From a virus: DNA of 48,851 nucleotides. Below, piece after piece: positions 22,371-34,400 of this stretch (within the stretch, counting starts at the first letter, position 1; each line of letters begins with the position of its first letter). The stretch spans positions 1-48,851 of IMG/VR virus record IMGVR_UViG_3300042868_004298, one strand, 5' to 3'. The position numbers and the translations under genes are program-made. The notes beneath the pieces are model-generated. The model searched no databases, was not told the DNA's origin, and saw only the letters and a list, made by a program, of their open reading frames with translations.

Positions 22371-24494
22371 ATGTCACAATCAAAACGCACCATTACAAAG
22401 TTACCGCACCCTGGCCCGTATATTGCTAGGATAACAAGCCATCTAGATCCTACATTTATGGGAGGAGTGGAAGCGGTACTAGAACAAGGTACACTTAACA
22501 ATCCTGAATACCAAGATTATGTATTTCCATTGCAATATTTAAGTCCATTTTACGGAGTTACCTCGTCAGATTTCGAAGGTCCTGATGAAAAAAACTTTTA
22601 CGATGTACAAAAAAGTTACGGAATGTGGACGGTTCCGCCAGATGTAGGCACTAGAGTTCTTTGTATATTTGTTGACGGAGATACTAATCAAGGATTTTGG
22701 ATTGGCTGCATTGCTGATAGAAATCAAAACCACATGATACCCGGTATAGCTGCAAGTTCTAACGTTGCATGGGCTCCTGGTCAAAAAGAAAAGTATGATG
22801 TAGCTGCTGTACCAGTTGCTGAGTTTCACCGCAAAAAAATCAAAGGTGCGTATGAGCCAAACAGTCAGCTAAAACCTGTTCATCCTTTTGCAGATAGATT
22901 GCTTACACAGGGTCTCCTTGCAGATGCTGCTCGAGGAGTTACTTCTAGTAGTGCTCGCCGAGAATTCCCTAGTAGAGTTTTTGGTATAAGTACCGCAGGC
23001 GCCCCTGACCCTAAAAGTCCTAAAAAGTTTATTGGTTATATGGATCCTGGGCAACTCCAAGTTCCTACTAGTAGACTTCCTGGTCATCAGTTTGTAATGG
23101 ACGATGGCGACAAGTCCGGCGAAAACAAACTAATACGATTACGATCAGGTGGTGGCCACCAAATATTATTAAACGATTCTCAGAACATCATTTACATTGC
23201 CAATGCAGAAGGTACTGCATGGATGGAATTCACTGCCAATGGAAAGATTGATATATATGCTAAGGATAGTGTAAGCATACATTCTGAAGAAGATTTTAAT
23301 TTTAGAGCTGGTAGAGATATTAATTTAGAAGCACTTCGTGATTTTAACGTAAAAACTCATACAGGTAATATGGTCTTAAATGTTAAAGATTTTAATCTTA
23401 GGGCCGATGGTGCAGCAAAAATTCATATCAGCGGCCAATATGACCAATACATTAAAGAAAACTATAATACCACTGTTAACGGCACAATTAACTTCCTTAG
23501 TAATCAAAAAATGAATTTAACAGGCAAGCAAGATTTAAGTGTTATTACTCAAGGAAAATTTACAATTGCTGCCACTGGCGGAACAAAGCACGGCAAACCT
23601 GGCGAGATAGCTGCGCCAGCAGCTGATGCTATTAGAGATACTATTGCAATAAAAACTCGATTTGTTCCAAAAGTAAAAGTAGCAGTAGGCTGGCCCAAAA
23701 GAAAATATCAAGATGAGCCGACTTCTAGTATTTTACAACGAGTCCCAATGCATGAACCGTGGAGTCAACACGAAAGTTTAGCTCCTACAAAATACTTACC
23801 ACCTTCAACTGATATTAAAAATCCTAACCCACCTGCTACTTCTAGTACACCTCCGACTACCCCCTCATCTACTACTCCTAGTGCAAATCCACCACGACCG
23901 CCACCGAATCCTAATATGCCTGCAGATTGGGCAAAAGATACTGCATTTATTAATAAAGTTAAAGAAGTTGCTGCAAAATACAAGATGGATTACATTGATC
24001 TGTTGGCAATTATGCAAATGGAGTCCGGAATGGACCCTTCGAATCCCAACCCTAACAGTGGTGCATCGGGCTTGATACAATTTACAACGATAGTATTGCC
24101 TTCTATAGGTAATCCAACGTTTGCACAGCTTCGAGCAATGACTCGAGAACAACAGATGCACTATGTAGATTTATATTTTTCAACCCGCACACCTGGCCTT
24201 GAAAATTTATCATCAGTTTCTCTAAATGACATATACATGATAGTTTTTGCGCCAAATAGAGGTTTTGGAAAACCAGATAGTACTGTTCTTTATTCTGATA
24301 ATCCTGCCTGGTTGGAAAAATTCTCCGATGTACGACCTGCACCAAACAAATTGTCTCGCCGAGAGATTGAAGCTCTCTCTTACACTCAAAATTCTGCATT
24401 GGATAAAAGTGGTGATAGAACAATTACTAAGGCAGAAGCCTGTAGATTACTACTCATTAAGCGAGCACAAGTTACTAAAGCATTAGGTCTATAA
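22371..24494 (+). CDS. 5: Baseplate spike gp5 with C-terminal lytic transglycosylase-like domain (707 aa)
   Basis: Residues 1-150 hold an OB-fold-like domain (MWTVPPDVGTRVLCIFVDGD, then QGFWIGCIAD), as in gp5 and VgrG. Residues about 265-400 are short beta repeats expected of a trimeric needle (FNFRAGRDINLEALRDFNVK). A Pro/Thr/Ser linker (481-513) leads to an SLT-like domain: IMQMESGMDP with Glu551 as the likely catalytic residue and SGASGLIQF. An EF-hand-like loop DKSGDRTITKAE occupies 678-689. In T4 the lysozyme domain lies before the needle and is of another family, so the architecture differs. It should pierce the outer membrane and cut peptidoglycan. Confidence 0.88.
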   Translation: MSQSKRTITKLPHPGPYIARITSHLDPTFMGGVEAVLEQGTLNNPEYQDYVFPLQYLSPFYGVTSSDFEGPDEKNFYDVQKSYGMWTVPPDVGTRVLCIFVDGDTNQGFWIGCIADRNQNHMIPGIAASSNVAWAPGQKEKYDVAAVPVAEFHRKKIKGAYEPNSQLKPVHPFADRLLTQGLLADAARGVTSSSARREFPSRVFGISTAGAPDPKSPKKFIGYMDPGQLQVPTSRLPGHQFVMDDGDKSGENKLIRLRSGGGHQILLNDSQNIIYIANAEGTAWMEFTANGKIDIYAKDSVSIHSEEDFNFRAGRDINLEALRDFNVKTHTGNMVLNVKDFNLRADGAAKIHISGQYDQYIKENYNTTVNGTINFLSNQKMNLTGKQDLSVITQGKFTIAATGGTKHGKPGEIAAPAADAIRDTIAIKTRFVPKVKVAVGWPKRKYQDEPTSSILQRVPMHEPWSQHESLAPTKYLPPSTDIKNPNPPATSSTPPTTPSSTTPSANPPRPPPNPNMPADWAKDTAFINKVKEVAAKYKMDYIDLLAIMQMESGMDPSNPNPNSGASGLIQFTTIVLPSIGNPTFAQLRAMTREQQMHYVDLYFSTRTPGLENLSSVSLNDIYMIVFAPNRGFGKPDSTVLYSDNPAWLEKFSDVRPAPNKLSRREIEALSYTQNSALDKSGDRTITKAEACRLLLIKRAQVTKALGL

Positions 24495-24497
24495 ATA
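24490..24497 (+). promoter_or_regulatory. Perfect late box TATAAATA 5 nt before the gp25 ATG
   Basis: TATAAATA overlaps the gp5 stop codon, followed by TCATT and the ATG at 24503. T4 spacing would start RNA at the A of the ATG. No convincing Shine-Dalgarno sequence precedes gp25. Confidence 0.5.
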
Positions 24498-24502
24498 TCA
24501 TT

Positions 24503-24937
24503 ATGGCATACAAAAATATTGTTATTACTCCACCAAAAGTTCCTAATCAGGACACTGCTAAAGAGAGTCAGTTTTATCGAGGTTTCAGCACGATTGATAA
24601 TCTTTCAAATGTAAAGATATATGATTCTCTGTTAGTAAAACAAGACTTGATCAATCACTTTAACACAAAAAAAGGTGAGAGATTAATGAATCCAGAATTT
24701 GGAACCATCATATGGGACCTGTTGTATGACCCGTTAACAGAAGCATTAAAACAAGACATTGAAGCAGATGTTAGAACTATTCTTAATAGTGATCCTAGGA
24801 TTAATCCGATTGCAGTATCTATTGACGAAAAAGATTTTGGTATTTTAATAGAAGTTTCAATGACATATTCAGCTAACGATGAATCGGATACTATGAGATT
24901 TGCCTTTGATAAAGATGCAGGTTTAATTGCTCAATAA
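24503..24937 (+). CDS. 25: Baseplate wedge protein gp25
   Basis: The 144-residue protein contains YDSLLVKQDLINHFNTKKGE, RLMNPEFGTIIWDLLYDPLT and EADVRTILNSDPRINPIAVS, the core of the gp25/lysozyme-like baseplate family. T4 gp25 has 132 residues. It forms the inner wedge core with gp6 and gp53 and connects to the sheath. The EPR-like signature of this family is represented here by the 'NPEFGTxxWDLLYDP' block. It follows gp5 by 8 nt and lies 49 nt before gp6. Confidence 0.95.
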   Translation: MAYKNIVITPPKVPNQDTAKESQFYRGFSTIDNLSNVKIYDSLLVKQDLINHFNTKKGERLMNPEFGTIIWDLLYDPLTEALKQDIEADVRTILNSDPRINPIAVSIDEKDFGILIEVSMTYSANDESDTMRFAFDKDAGLIAQ

Positions 24938-24957
24938 TATACCTACTTTTTAATATT

Positions 24958-24965
24958 CATAAATA
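24958..24965 (+). promoter_or_regulatory. Late promoter box CATAAATA for gp6
   Basis: CATAAATAC has one mismatch to the late consensus. The start should be near 24971, giving a 16-nt leader with CGGA before the ATG at 24987. It lies in the only gap between gp25 and gp6. Confidence 0.6.
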
Positions 24966-24986
24966 CGGTATCGGAAAAATAATTCT

Positions 24987-27900
24987 ATGATACCATCTAC
25001 TACTAATCGCTTACTTGTTGCAGAAGACTGGAAAAAAATATACCAATCTTATAGAAATGCAGACTTTAAGAGCTATGACTTTGACACTTTAAGAAGAACA
25101 ATGATCACTTATCTAAGGGAAAATTATCCCGAAGATTTTAATGATTTTATTGATTCCAGTGAATACATTGCCCTAATTGATCTAATTGCATATCTTGGAC
25201 AAAATGTCAGCTTCCGTATTGACTTAAATGCTCGTGAAAACTTTTTAGAAACTGCTCAACGCCGCGACAGTGTACTACGTCTTGCCCGATTAATTAATTA
25301 CAATGCAAAACGAACTGTGCCTGCATCTGGGATGCTTAAGATTATTTCCCTACAAACAACTGAAAATGTAGTTGATAACAACGGAATTAACTTAGCCAGT
25401 TCAATCGTCAGCTGGAACGATTCAACAAATGCAAATTGGTTTGAACAGTTTATCACAGTATTAAATGCAGCAATGCCTGGTTCAGTTTCGTTCGGAAAAC
25501 CGACTGCATCCGGCGTAATTGATGGCATTTCAACTGAAAAATATACTCTTAACAGCGTAATAGATGGTGTTCCTTTGTACTCTTTTTCTAAGAGTATCAA
25601 CGGTGTACAAATGTCTTTCGAGATAGTTAGTTCTGACTTTGATACTTCTATAGTTGAAGAAACACCTAGACCCGGAAACACATTTTCCTTTGTTTACAAA
25701 AACGACAACAGGGGCAACGGCTCATCTAACACTGGATTCTTTGTTCAATTCAAACAAGGTACGTTATCTCTTTCTAGTTTTAATATTGATAATCCTGTAC
25801 CAAATGAAGTAATTGGCATTAATGCTAATAATATTAACGAGTCCGATGTTTGGCTTTGGCAGTTAAATCCAGACGGTACCTATCCCGATCAAGCATGGAC
25901 CAAAGTGAGTAATGTAACAGGCAACAATGTAATTTACAATAGTGTTTCTCAGAATAATAGAAAACTATATGCAGTCTCTACTAGAGAAGATGATCAGATT
26001 GACTTAAATTTTGCCGACGGCAGTTTTGGTGATCTTCCAAAAGGTTTGTTTAGACTTTTTTACAGGCAAAGTAATGGTCTAACATATTCTATTAAACCTG
26101 AGCAAATGCGTAATGTTGCATTCTCTGTCAACTATACTAATGCACAGGGACAACCACATTCGTTAAAAGTTTATGCGGCTTTACAATATACTGTTGCAAA
26201 TTCTTCAGCATCTGAAACAAATGAAGCTATCAAAATAAAAGCTCCTCAAGCATACTATTCTCAAAATAGAATGATTACAGGCGAAGACTATAACATTGTT
26301 CCGCTAACTGCTGGCACTGACATTCTTAAAGTTAAAGCAATTAACCGAGTTTCTAGTGGCATCTCAAAATATTATGAAATGTCAGATGTATCTGGAAAAT
26401 ACAGCGATGTGAATATTTTTAGTGCAGATGGTATTTTATATAAAAATGCAACTGAGTATTTGTTTGAATATCCTGTTACTAACAAGAACGAAGTTAGTTA
26501 TAATCTAAAAACAAATCTAAACAAAGTGTTTAATCTTAAAGAATTTAGATCGGCTTATCTTGAAAATTATTCAAGACCTAATTTAGTCGCCACCAACATT
26601 TCCTGGGTTAAATCTACTGACACGACTAATCAAACTACTGGATATTTTACAATCGGCGGATTTCCAGTGCCCGCTGGCATATTTTCTTCTAACAATCTAA
26701 AGTACGGCCTTGCAGGATCTCTAATTAAATTTATAGCACCTATAAAAATTAATACGTCAGAACCAGCCGGATCTCCTGCTCGACAAACGTATTTCTTGCC
26801 CAACGGAAAATTAACATTTACAGAAGACAGTACAACTACTTCGGTTAAATGGGTTAAAATAATTTCTATTGTCGGCGACGGCTATAATGGCGGCAAAGGT
26901 GCATTATCGACCGGAGTTGGTCCGGTTGTTATAACTGGTAATATACCGTCTGAATCAATTCCTGCAGAAGTAATTCCAAAATTTGTAACATCGTTAGATG
27001 TTGATACATCAACATCTGTTATTAACTTATCGATGGCTAAAAAGAACTTTGGTCTAAGTCTCGACCCTTTGACATCTACTTGGTTTATTATTTCTGATAC
27101 AAATATTGATTTAGCATCTCCATTTAGTTTGTTAAATCAAGCAGATATTACAGATACCAATAGAGATTCTAGTTGGATGGTAGCATTTGTTTGGTCCGGT
27201 AACAAATATATTGCACGATACAGAGTTACGGAATATATATTTGAAAGTGATAAAGAAACATCATTCTTTGTTGAACCTTATAAAGTCAATTACGATTATC
27301 TTAACGATTCGGTTATTAAAGACAAAATTGTAGTCTTTGGTATTAACGCTTCTCCGACTGCAACATCGGGTGCATACTTAAAAGATGACCAAAATTGGCA
27401 AGTGGATAGTTCTGTAATTGAAATTGACGGCTATCAAGAACCTAAAAAAATTAAGATTAGTTTCTATGATAAAGATGATGATGGGCAAATTGACAATCCT
27501 GACTCATTTACAAATATTGTACAACCCGAATCAATCAGCGCTCAAACAACATTCAAAAATAAATTTGTTTACTTTGAAAAATTAACAGACGGGCTTCGAT
27601 ATAGATTAACATCTCCTAATAAATTTTATGCATGTCCTACAGAAAATGATGTACCGACGTCAATGTTAATAAACGGACAACTATTTTATTTTTACAGTCC
27701 GTCAGTAAATGTCGTTAAGACATGGAATGCAGGATCAACTTCGTTTGATCTAAACACAACATACTTTGCAAAACCCGGTAGATCAAATTTGAAATTTCAA
27801 TATACTCACAAAGCCGCAGAAAACAGACGAATTGATCCTAGTAAAACAAACATTATGGACATTTACCTGTTAACAAAATCTTATGATACTGAATTTAGAA

Positions 27901-28430
27901 ATTGGATAACGGCATCATCTGGTGCCGAGCCATTGGCTCCTACTAGCCAGAGTTTAAGTTTATCATATTCTCCAATTTTGAACAAAGTTAAAAGTATTAG
28001 TGATGAATTGATTTTTCATCCTACTAATTACAAGATATTATTTGGTAATAAGGCAAGTCCAGTGTTACAAGCAGTGTTTAAGGCATCTAAAAATCCTTAC
28101 AGATCTAGTAGCGACAACGAACTAAAGACTAGAATTTTAACAGCAATTGACAGTTTCTTTTCAATAGAAAACTGGGAGTTCGGCCAAACATTTTATTTTA
28201 GTGAACTGTCTACTTATGTTATGAATATTATGACTCCTGACATTACTAATTTTGTAATAGTTCCTAAACAAAATAATTCTTTTGGTAGCTTATATGAGAT
28301 TAAATGTCAAAGTAATGAAATATTTGTATCTGGCGCAACTATCTTAGATATAGAAATCATAGATTCTATAACTACATCAGAAATTAAGGCATTAGGAAAT
28401 GTTGTTAACACAGTTGGAGGTCAACAGTAA
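24987..28430 (+). CDS. 6: Baseplate wedge protein gp6 (enlarged, 1147 aa)
   Basis: The N-terminus has FDTLRRTMITYLRENYPEDF and IALIDLIAYLGQNVSFRIDL, then NARENFLETAQRRDSVLRLA, the conserved gp6/J-like baseplate block. SQNRMITGEDYNIVPLTAG near residue 425 and a C-terminal SFFSIENWEFGQTFYFSELS also fit. T4 gp6 has 660 residues; the extra length is beta-rich insertions in the middle, between about residues 540 and 900. gp6 forms the ring that holds wedges around the hub and triggers baseplate opening. Its TAA overlaps the next ATG by one base (TAATG), implying coupled translation with the giant gene. Confidence 0.93.
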   Translation: MIPSTTNRLLVAEDWKKIYQSYRNADFKSYDFDTLRRTMITYLRENYPEDFNDFIDSSEYIALIDLIAYLGQNVSFRIDLNARENFLETAQRRDSVLRLARLINYNAKRTVPASGMLKIISLQTTENVVDNNGINLASSIVSWNDSTNANWFEQFITVLNAAMPGSVSFGKPTASGVIDGISTEKYTLNSVIDGVPLYSFSKSINGVQMSFEIVSSDFDTSIVEETPRPGNTFSFVYKNDNRGNGSSNTGFFVQFKQGTLSLSSFNIDNPVPNEVIGINANNINESDVWLWQLNPDGTYPDQAWTKVSNVTGNNVIYNSVSQNNRKLYAVSTREDDQIDLNFADGSFGDLPKGLFRLFYRQSNGLTYSIKPEQMRNVAFSVNYTNAQGQPHSLKVYAALQYTVANSSASETNEAIKIKAPQAYYSQNRMITGEDYNIVPLTAGTDILKVKAINRVSSGISKYYEMSDVSGKYSDVNIFSADGILYKNATEYLFEYPVTNKNEVSYNLKTNLNKVFNLKEFRSAYLENYSRPNLVATNISWVKSTDTTNQTTGYFTIGGFPVPAGIFSSNNLKYGLAGSLIKFIAPIKINTSEPAGSPARQTYFLPNGKLTFTEDSTTTSVKWVKIISIVGDGYNGGKGALSTGVGPVVITGNIPSESIPAEVIPKFVTSLDVDTSTSVINLSMAKKNFGLSLDPLTSTWFIISDTNIDLASPFSLLNQADITDTNRDSSWMVAFVWSGNKYIARYRVTEYIFESDKETSFFVEPYKVNYDYLNDSVIKDKIVVFGINASPTATSGAYLKDDQNWQVDSSVIEIDGYQEPKKIKISFYDKDDDGQIDNPDSFTNIVQPESISAQTTFKNKFVYFEKLTDGLRYRLTSPNKFYACPTENDVPTSMLINGQLFYFYSPSVNVVKTWNAGSTSFDLNTTYFAKPGRSNLKFQYTHKAAENRRIDPSKTNIMDIYLLTKSYDTEFRNWITASSGAEPLAPTSQSLSLSYSPILNKVKSISDELIFHPTNYKILFGNKASPVLQAVFKASKNPYRSSSDNELKTRILTAIDSFFSIENWEFGQTFYFSELSTYVMNIMTPDITNFVIVPKQNNSFGSLYEIKCQSNEIFVSGATILDIEIIDSITTSEIKALGNVVNTVGGQQ

Positions 28431-31400
28431 TGGCTGATAATACTCGCAAGTCAGTTGATTTACTTCCTGCATATTTTAGAACAGAAAAAAACAATAAATT
28501 TTTATCTAGTACACTAGATCAGTTTATGTCTGTTCCTCAATTGAACAGGGTAGATGCATTTGTTGGAAGTAAGAATACTCCTAACTATTCTAGTAATGAC
28601 AGGTATATAGAAGAAACAAATCTTTTACGTCAATCATATCAGCTAGAGCCTGCATTAGTTGTTAGAACATTAACTCAAGAAATTAAAAAAGCATTTGCAT
28701 TAGACGATTTGTTAAATCAAATTGACAGTCATAACGGACATTCGTCGAATTTAGATAGATTATTGCATCCTCAATTCTATTCTTATGATCCTAAAATTGA
28801 TTGGGATAAATTTATTAACTTTCGAGAATATTTTTGGTTACCTACTGGGCCAAATGCAATTAGTATTTCTGGAGATAGCAAGGCATCACAAGTTGAGTAT
28901 ACTGTTACAGATGCTAGCGATGGCATCCAATTCTTTTTTAATAATTCTACTACTTCTCAACAATTAATTCTTTACAGAGGAACAACCTACGTTTTTAATA
29001 TAAAATCTATTCATAATTTTTATATTAAGTACACAAACACGGCTGACTCCGATAACATGTTTGACATGGGAATTACTGGTAATGGTACTAACAATGGACA
29101 AATTGTTGTTACTATAACTAGTCAGACTCCAGAATACTTGTTCTATACATCCGGTGATGATCAACTAGCTACTGGTCCTATTTTTGTAAAAGATCCCGAA
29201 TTTAATTCTTCTATTGATGTCGAAGCGGAGATTATTGGAAAGAAATCTTATACTTCTACAACTGGTGTAGAATTTATCAATGGATTAAAAATTAAATTTA
29301 TTGGTACAGTGTTTCCGGAATTTTATAGAGATACTGAATTTATTGTCGATGGCGTTGGTAAATCTATCAATCTTATTAAGTTTAACGATTTAGCAACTCC
29401 GGATGTTGTTGCCGATTTGTATAATACTAGATTTGATGGCACAAACTTTGATCAATTTCCGTTTGATAACTTTTCAAATATTCCTCTAGTGCCAGAATAC
29501 GTAACTATTAACAAAGCCAGTAGAGATCTAAATCCATGGACACGTTATAATAGATGGTTTCATTCTGATGTTATTAGAGCAGCTGCCGCTGCAAATGGCA
29601 CAGTAGCAGTATATCCTGCTGAATATAGAGCAACTCGCCCTATTGTAGAATTTTTGCCAAATATTCAATTGTTTAATTTTGGTACAACCGCAATCCCTAA
29701 TGTAGACTTAGTTGACACTGTTACAACAAATGCATTCTTGCAGATTGAAAATCAATTTGGATTTTATATTGATGGCGTGTTGTTAGAAGAAGGATTCCGT
29801 ATAATCTTTACCGCTGACACAGATCCATTAGTTCGAGGTAAAATCTTCAGAGTACATTTTTCCTTAGTTGGCACCGATACCAAACTTGATTTAATTTTAG
29901 AAAATGATCAAGTAATCGATGGCTCTTGTGCATTAGTCAAAAAAGGATTAGAACACGGTGGCACATCTTGGTGGTACACCGGTACTATCTGGAATAAAGG
30001 CCAGCAACGATCTAACAGAAATCAGGCCCCACTATTTGATCTGTTTGACGATCAAGGTGCAAATTATTCTGATAAAAATTATACAACTGATTTCGCCGGT
30101 AACAAAATTTTTGGTTACGGCATCGGTACAGGTGCAAACGATCCTATTTTAGGCTTTCCTTTATTATATAGGAATGTAGGAGTTGAAGGAACTTATCTAT
30201 TCAAGAATTATTTTGCAACAGAAGAATTTTTATTGGTAAAAAATAACGTAACTGGGTATGTACCTACTGCCAGTACTTATTTTAAGATCAACGGCGCCTT
30301 AACAAACGTGTGGGTGGAAGCTGCTGATTATAATATTTCATTGATTGACGGAATATATGATGTCCCATTAAATCTTAGCAACAACCCGCTAAATGATCCT
30401 ATCTCTGATTTTACTCTAACTGAATTATCTAACCATGTTAGTTCTATGATCGATCGAGATCCTGATTTTATGGGAGTGTTTCCAGGAGTAAGTAATCTTA
30501 AAGATCTTCCGGAAGTATCTCAATATGGAACAAAATTAATTTCTAACTTAAATTCGTTGGCGTTTGCTCAGCACTTTATAAGTGATGAAGAAAATAGTGT
30601 TATATCTGCAATTAGACTTGTTGGGGAAAATTATTATCAATTTAAGTTAAATTTGATTAAGACAATGTCTTCAGTAGATCAAACGTTGTCACCGATTGAT
30701 GCACTTGATGCATCTCTTCAAATCTTAAATCAAAATAAAACTACCACATTCCCCTATTATTATAGTGACATGATACCGCACGGATCGGGAGCAGTTATTA
30801 GAAATTATACTGTTACTGATTCTAGAAATATAAAATATGCAATCCCTGCAGAGTTTAATCTTACTCAATTAAGCATTATCGGTACACTGGTATATCTAAA
30901 TGGCCGTCAGTTGTTGGTTAACAAAGATTATATATTTGATTCTTATGATACCAACATTGAAATTTTAACTCCGTTAGTTCGTAGTGACGTAGTTACTGTA
31001 AAATATTACAGTGATACGTCTGGTAGTTTTATTCCACCAACTCCTACTAAGTTAGGATTATATCCTAAGTTTGAACCGATAATATTTACAGACGATACCT
31101 ATGCATCAGATGTTCAACAAGTGTTGCAAGGTCATGACGGCAGCATTACTATTTTGTTTGGCGACTATCGAGATGATATTTTATTAGAATTTGAACGTAG
31201 GATTTTTAACAATATTAAAGTTGAATATAGGCAAGATTTGTTTGATGTTAATTCTATATTGCCTGGAATATTTAGAGATCAGGAATATACATATTCTGAA
31301 ATTTTAGATCCCGTCCATCAAGATTTATTAAAATGGAAAACGACATATAGTGTTGAGACTGACGAAAACTTGACCTTTGACATCTCGATACCAAGAACGT

Positions 31401-34400
31401 TTAACTATAGTGCAGTTACTACCGATAGTGGTATCTCTCTACCAGGTAACTGGAGAGCTATATTCAAGATGTATTTTGATACAGACAGACCTCATATTAC
31501 TCCTTGGGAAATGTTAGGATTTAGTTTAATTCCTTCTTGGTGGGAAGATGAATATGGTCCAGCACCGTACACCTCAGGTAACACTATACTATGGGAAGAT
31601 ATTCAAGCCGGCAGAATTAAGCATGGGACCCGAGCAGGAATTAATCCTACCTACATCAGGCAAGGATTACTGAATGTTCTACCAGTAGATGAAAATGGTA
31701 ACTTGGTAGATATTCGAACCTGGGGTCCAATTGGCTCGGCACCTTACTTAGAAACTGCTGATCAACAATGGAAATTTGGTGACAGTGGTCCGGGCGAAAC
31801 TGCCTGGAGAAGGGGCAGTTATTGGCCATTTGCTGTTCAGATTATTATGGCAGTATTAAAACCCGCCGCTTATTCTGCATTGATGTTTGATACTAGCAGA
31901 CTTGTTAAAAATGTAATAGGACAGTATGTTTATTCTGAAGATAATTTATTCTTGAATCAATCTAGAGTGTTATTGCCTTACGAAAAAATTAACGGCACTA
32001 TAGTACTCACGGCCGGATACAGTGTGTTTACAGTAGAAGCTGGACAAATTAGAAACTCTAATTATCTATCTTATATTAAAGAAGAATTGCAAAATTCTAC
32101 ATTTAATTTGATGCACAAGGTTGGCGGATTTGTTAGCAAAGATAAATTAGATATTGTAATTGACTCAGTTAATCCTAACAGTGTTAATCCTGGAATCTTG
32201 TTACCAGTTGAAGATTACCACATTCATTTTAATGTTAGTAATCCTGTAAAAATTGTTAATATTTCTGGATTCCTTATTCAGAAGTTACAAGGTAAATTTA
32301 TTGTACGAGGGTACGATAAAGTAAAACCGTATTTTACAATACTACCTGCAATACATGAAAAGGCTGATACTTATATTACGGTTGGCGGACAAACAGAAGA
32401 TTATTCAGTATGGTCGACAAACGTTTATTACCCAATTGGTCAAGTTATTCTTTATGAAAATTCATTTTACAGAACAACTAATAATCATAATTCTGGTACC
32501 ACATTTAATTCATTGAATTATTCTGCACTTAATGAATTGCCTACAATTAATGCAACAGTAGTTGCATATCCGTTCTCGTTTGACAACACTGCAATTAATA
32601 TTCCGTATACTTCTAGTTACAATTCTATTCAAGAAGTTGCTGATGTAATGGCAGGATACGGCCGCTGGCTAGAAACTCAAGGTTTTGAGTTTGACGAATT
32701 CAGTAACAATATCAGCGAAACATTAAATTGGAAATTTTCAATTAAGGAATTTGCTTATTGGTCTAGTCAAAATTGGGCAGATAATAGTGTAATTGCAATT
32801 AGTCCTTTTGCAAATACTATTAAATTTACATTTCAAGATTCTGTTGTTGACAACATATTTGGTAGTTTTTACGACTATTCATTATTGAAAGCAGATGGAT
32901 TAGCGTTTCCATTTGCAGATTTAAGTATTAGTAGAACTGATGGGCAATGCACAATTACCTCAAAGAATGACCAAGAGGGAATATTCTTTGCAAGTCTAAG
33001 ATTAGTTCAAAAAGAACATGCATTGATCTTGAATAACACAAGTCGATTCAACGATGTTATATATGACATTGATACTGGGTATAGACAACGTCGAATTAGA
33101 TTAGTAGGATTTAAGACTGCTAATTGGAACGGTGATTATTTTAGTCCAGGGTTTGTTTATGATGCTGCTGTTGTTAAAACATGGAAATCGTACGAAGATT
33201 ATGTTGCAGGAGATGTAGTAGAATATACTGGCAGTTATTACTCTCTTGATAGAAATCTACCGGGCAAGGAAATTTTTGATTTTACTGACTGGAATAAGTT
33301 GGGTGCTAAACCAGTAGCTCAATTAATTCCGAACTTTGAGTATAAATTAAATCAATTTGAAGATTTCTATAGTTTAGAAATTGATAATTTTGATATTAGC
33401 CAACAAGAATTAGCACAACATTTAACTGGATATAGTTCAAGGTTATATCTTAATAATATGTTTGTTAACCACATTGCTCAATATAAGTTCTTCCAAGGGT
33501 TTATTAAAGAAAAGGGCACACGTAATGCTCTTGACAAATTAGCAAAGGCAAGTGTACATAATTTGCAAGGACAAATTGATTTTAACGAAGAGTGGGCATT
33601 TAGAATCGGTACGTTTGGTGCGTATGCATCGTTGCAAGAATTAGAATTTCCATTATCTGAATCTAAATTTGTTGACAATTCTCAATTAATTAAGTTTGTA
33701 TCTGAACCCCCTGTTATCGAGTACGACTCTACACTATATATAACTTCTGAATCATTATCAATTAAACCGTTAGATTATAATGTTGACACTACTTTTTTTA
33801 CAAAAGATGCTCTGTTTGATCTAACACCTTTTCAACTACCGGTTGCAGGATATGTTCGATTAGAAGATGTTGATTATACAGTTAAGTCTAAACAAGACTT
33901 ACTAAATTTTATTCCAGGTAAAACTGTTAATCAAGGAGATACATTTTGGGTAGCATTTGACAATAACAATGATTGGGGAGTATATCGTTATACAAGAATG
34001 TCTACTGCAATTATCGGAGTTGCTGATAACATTGCAGGCGAAAGTATTAAATTTACAACCAATGCATATCACGGGTTAACTGTTGGTGATATTATTGCAG
34101 TAACTCGATTTGCAGACGAAGTTAATGGAATTTATATTATTTCTGAAATTAATAGGTTGAATGAAATTGTAGTTAAGACTACTGTTACTGCACCTACTAG
34201 TACTAATGATTTTGGAGTGTTGTTTAAGTTTGTTTCATCTAGATTTGAAAAATTTGATGATTTAATTGATACAAAATATGTTGCTGATATTTTTCCAGGT
34301 AGAAAAATTTGGGTTGACTCTAACGTAACTGGTCAATGGGAAGTTTATGAAAAGATTGATAATTATACACCTAGTATATTAACCAACAGGATTTTATCTG

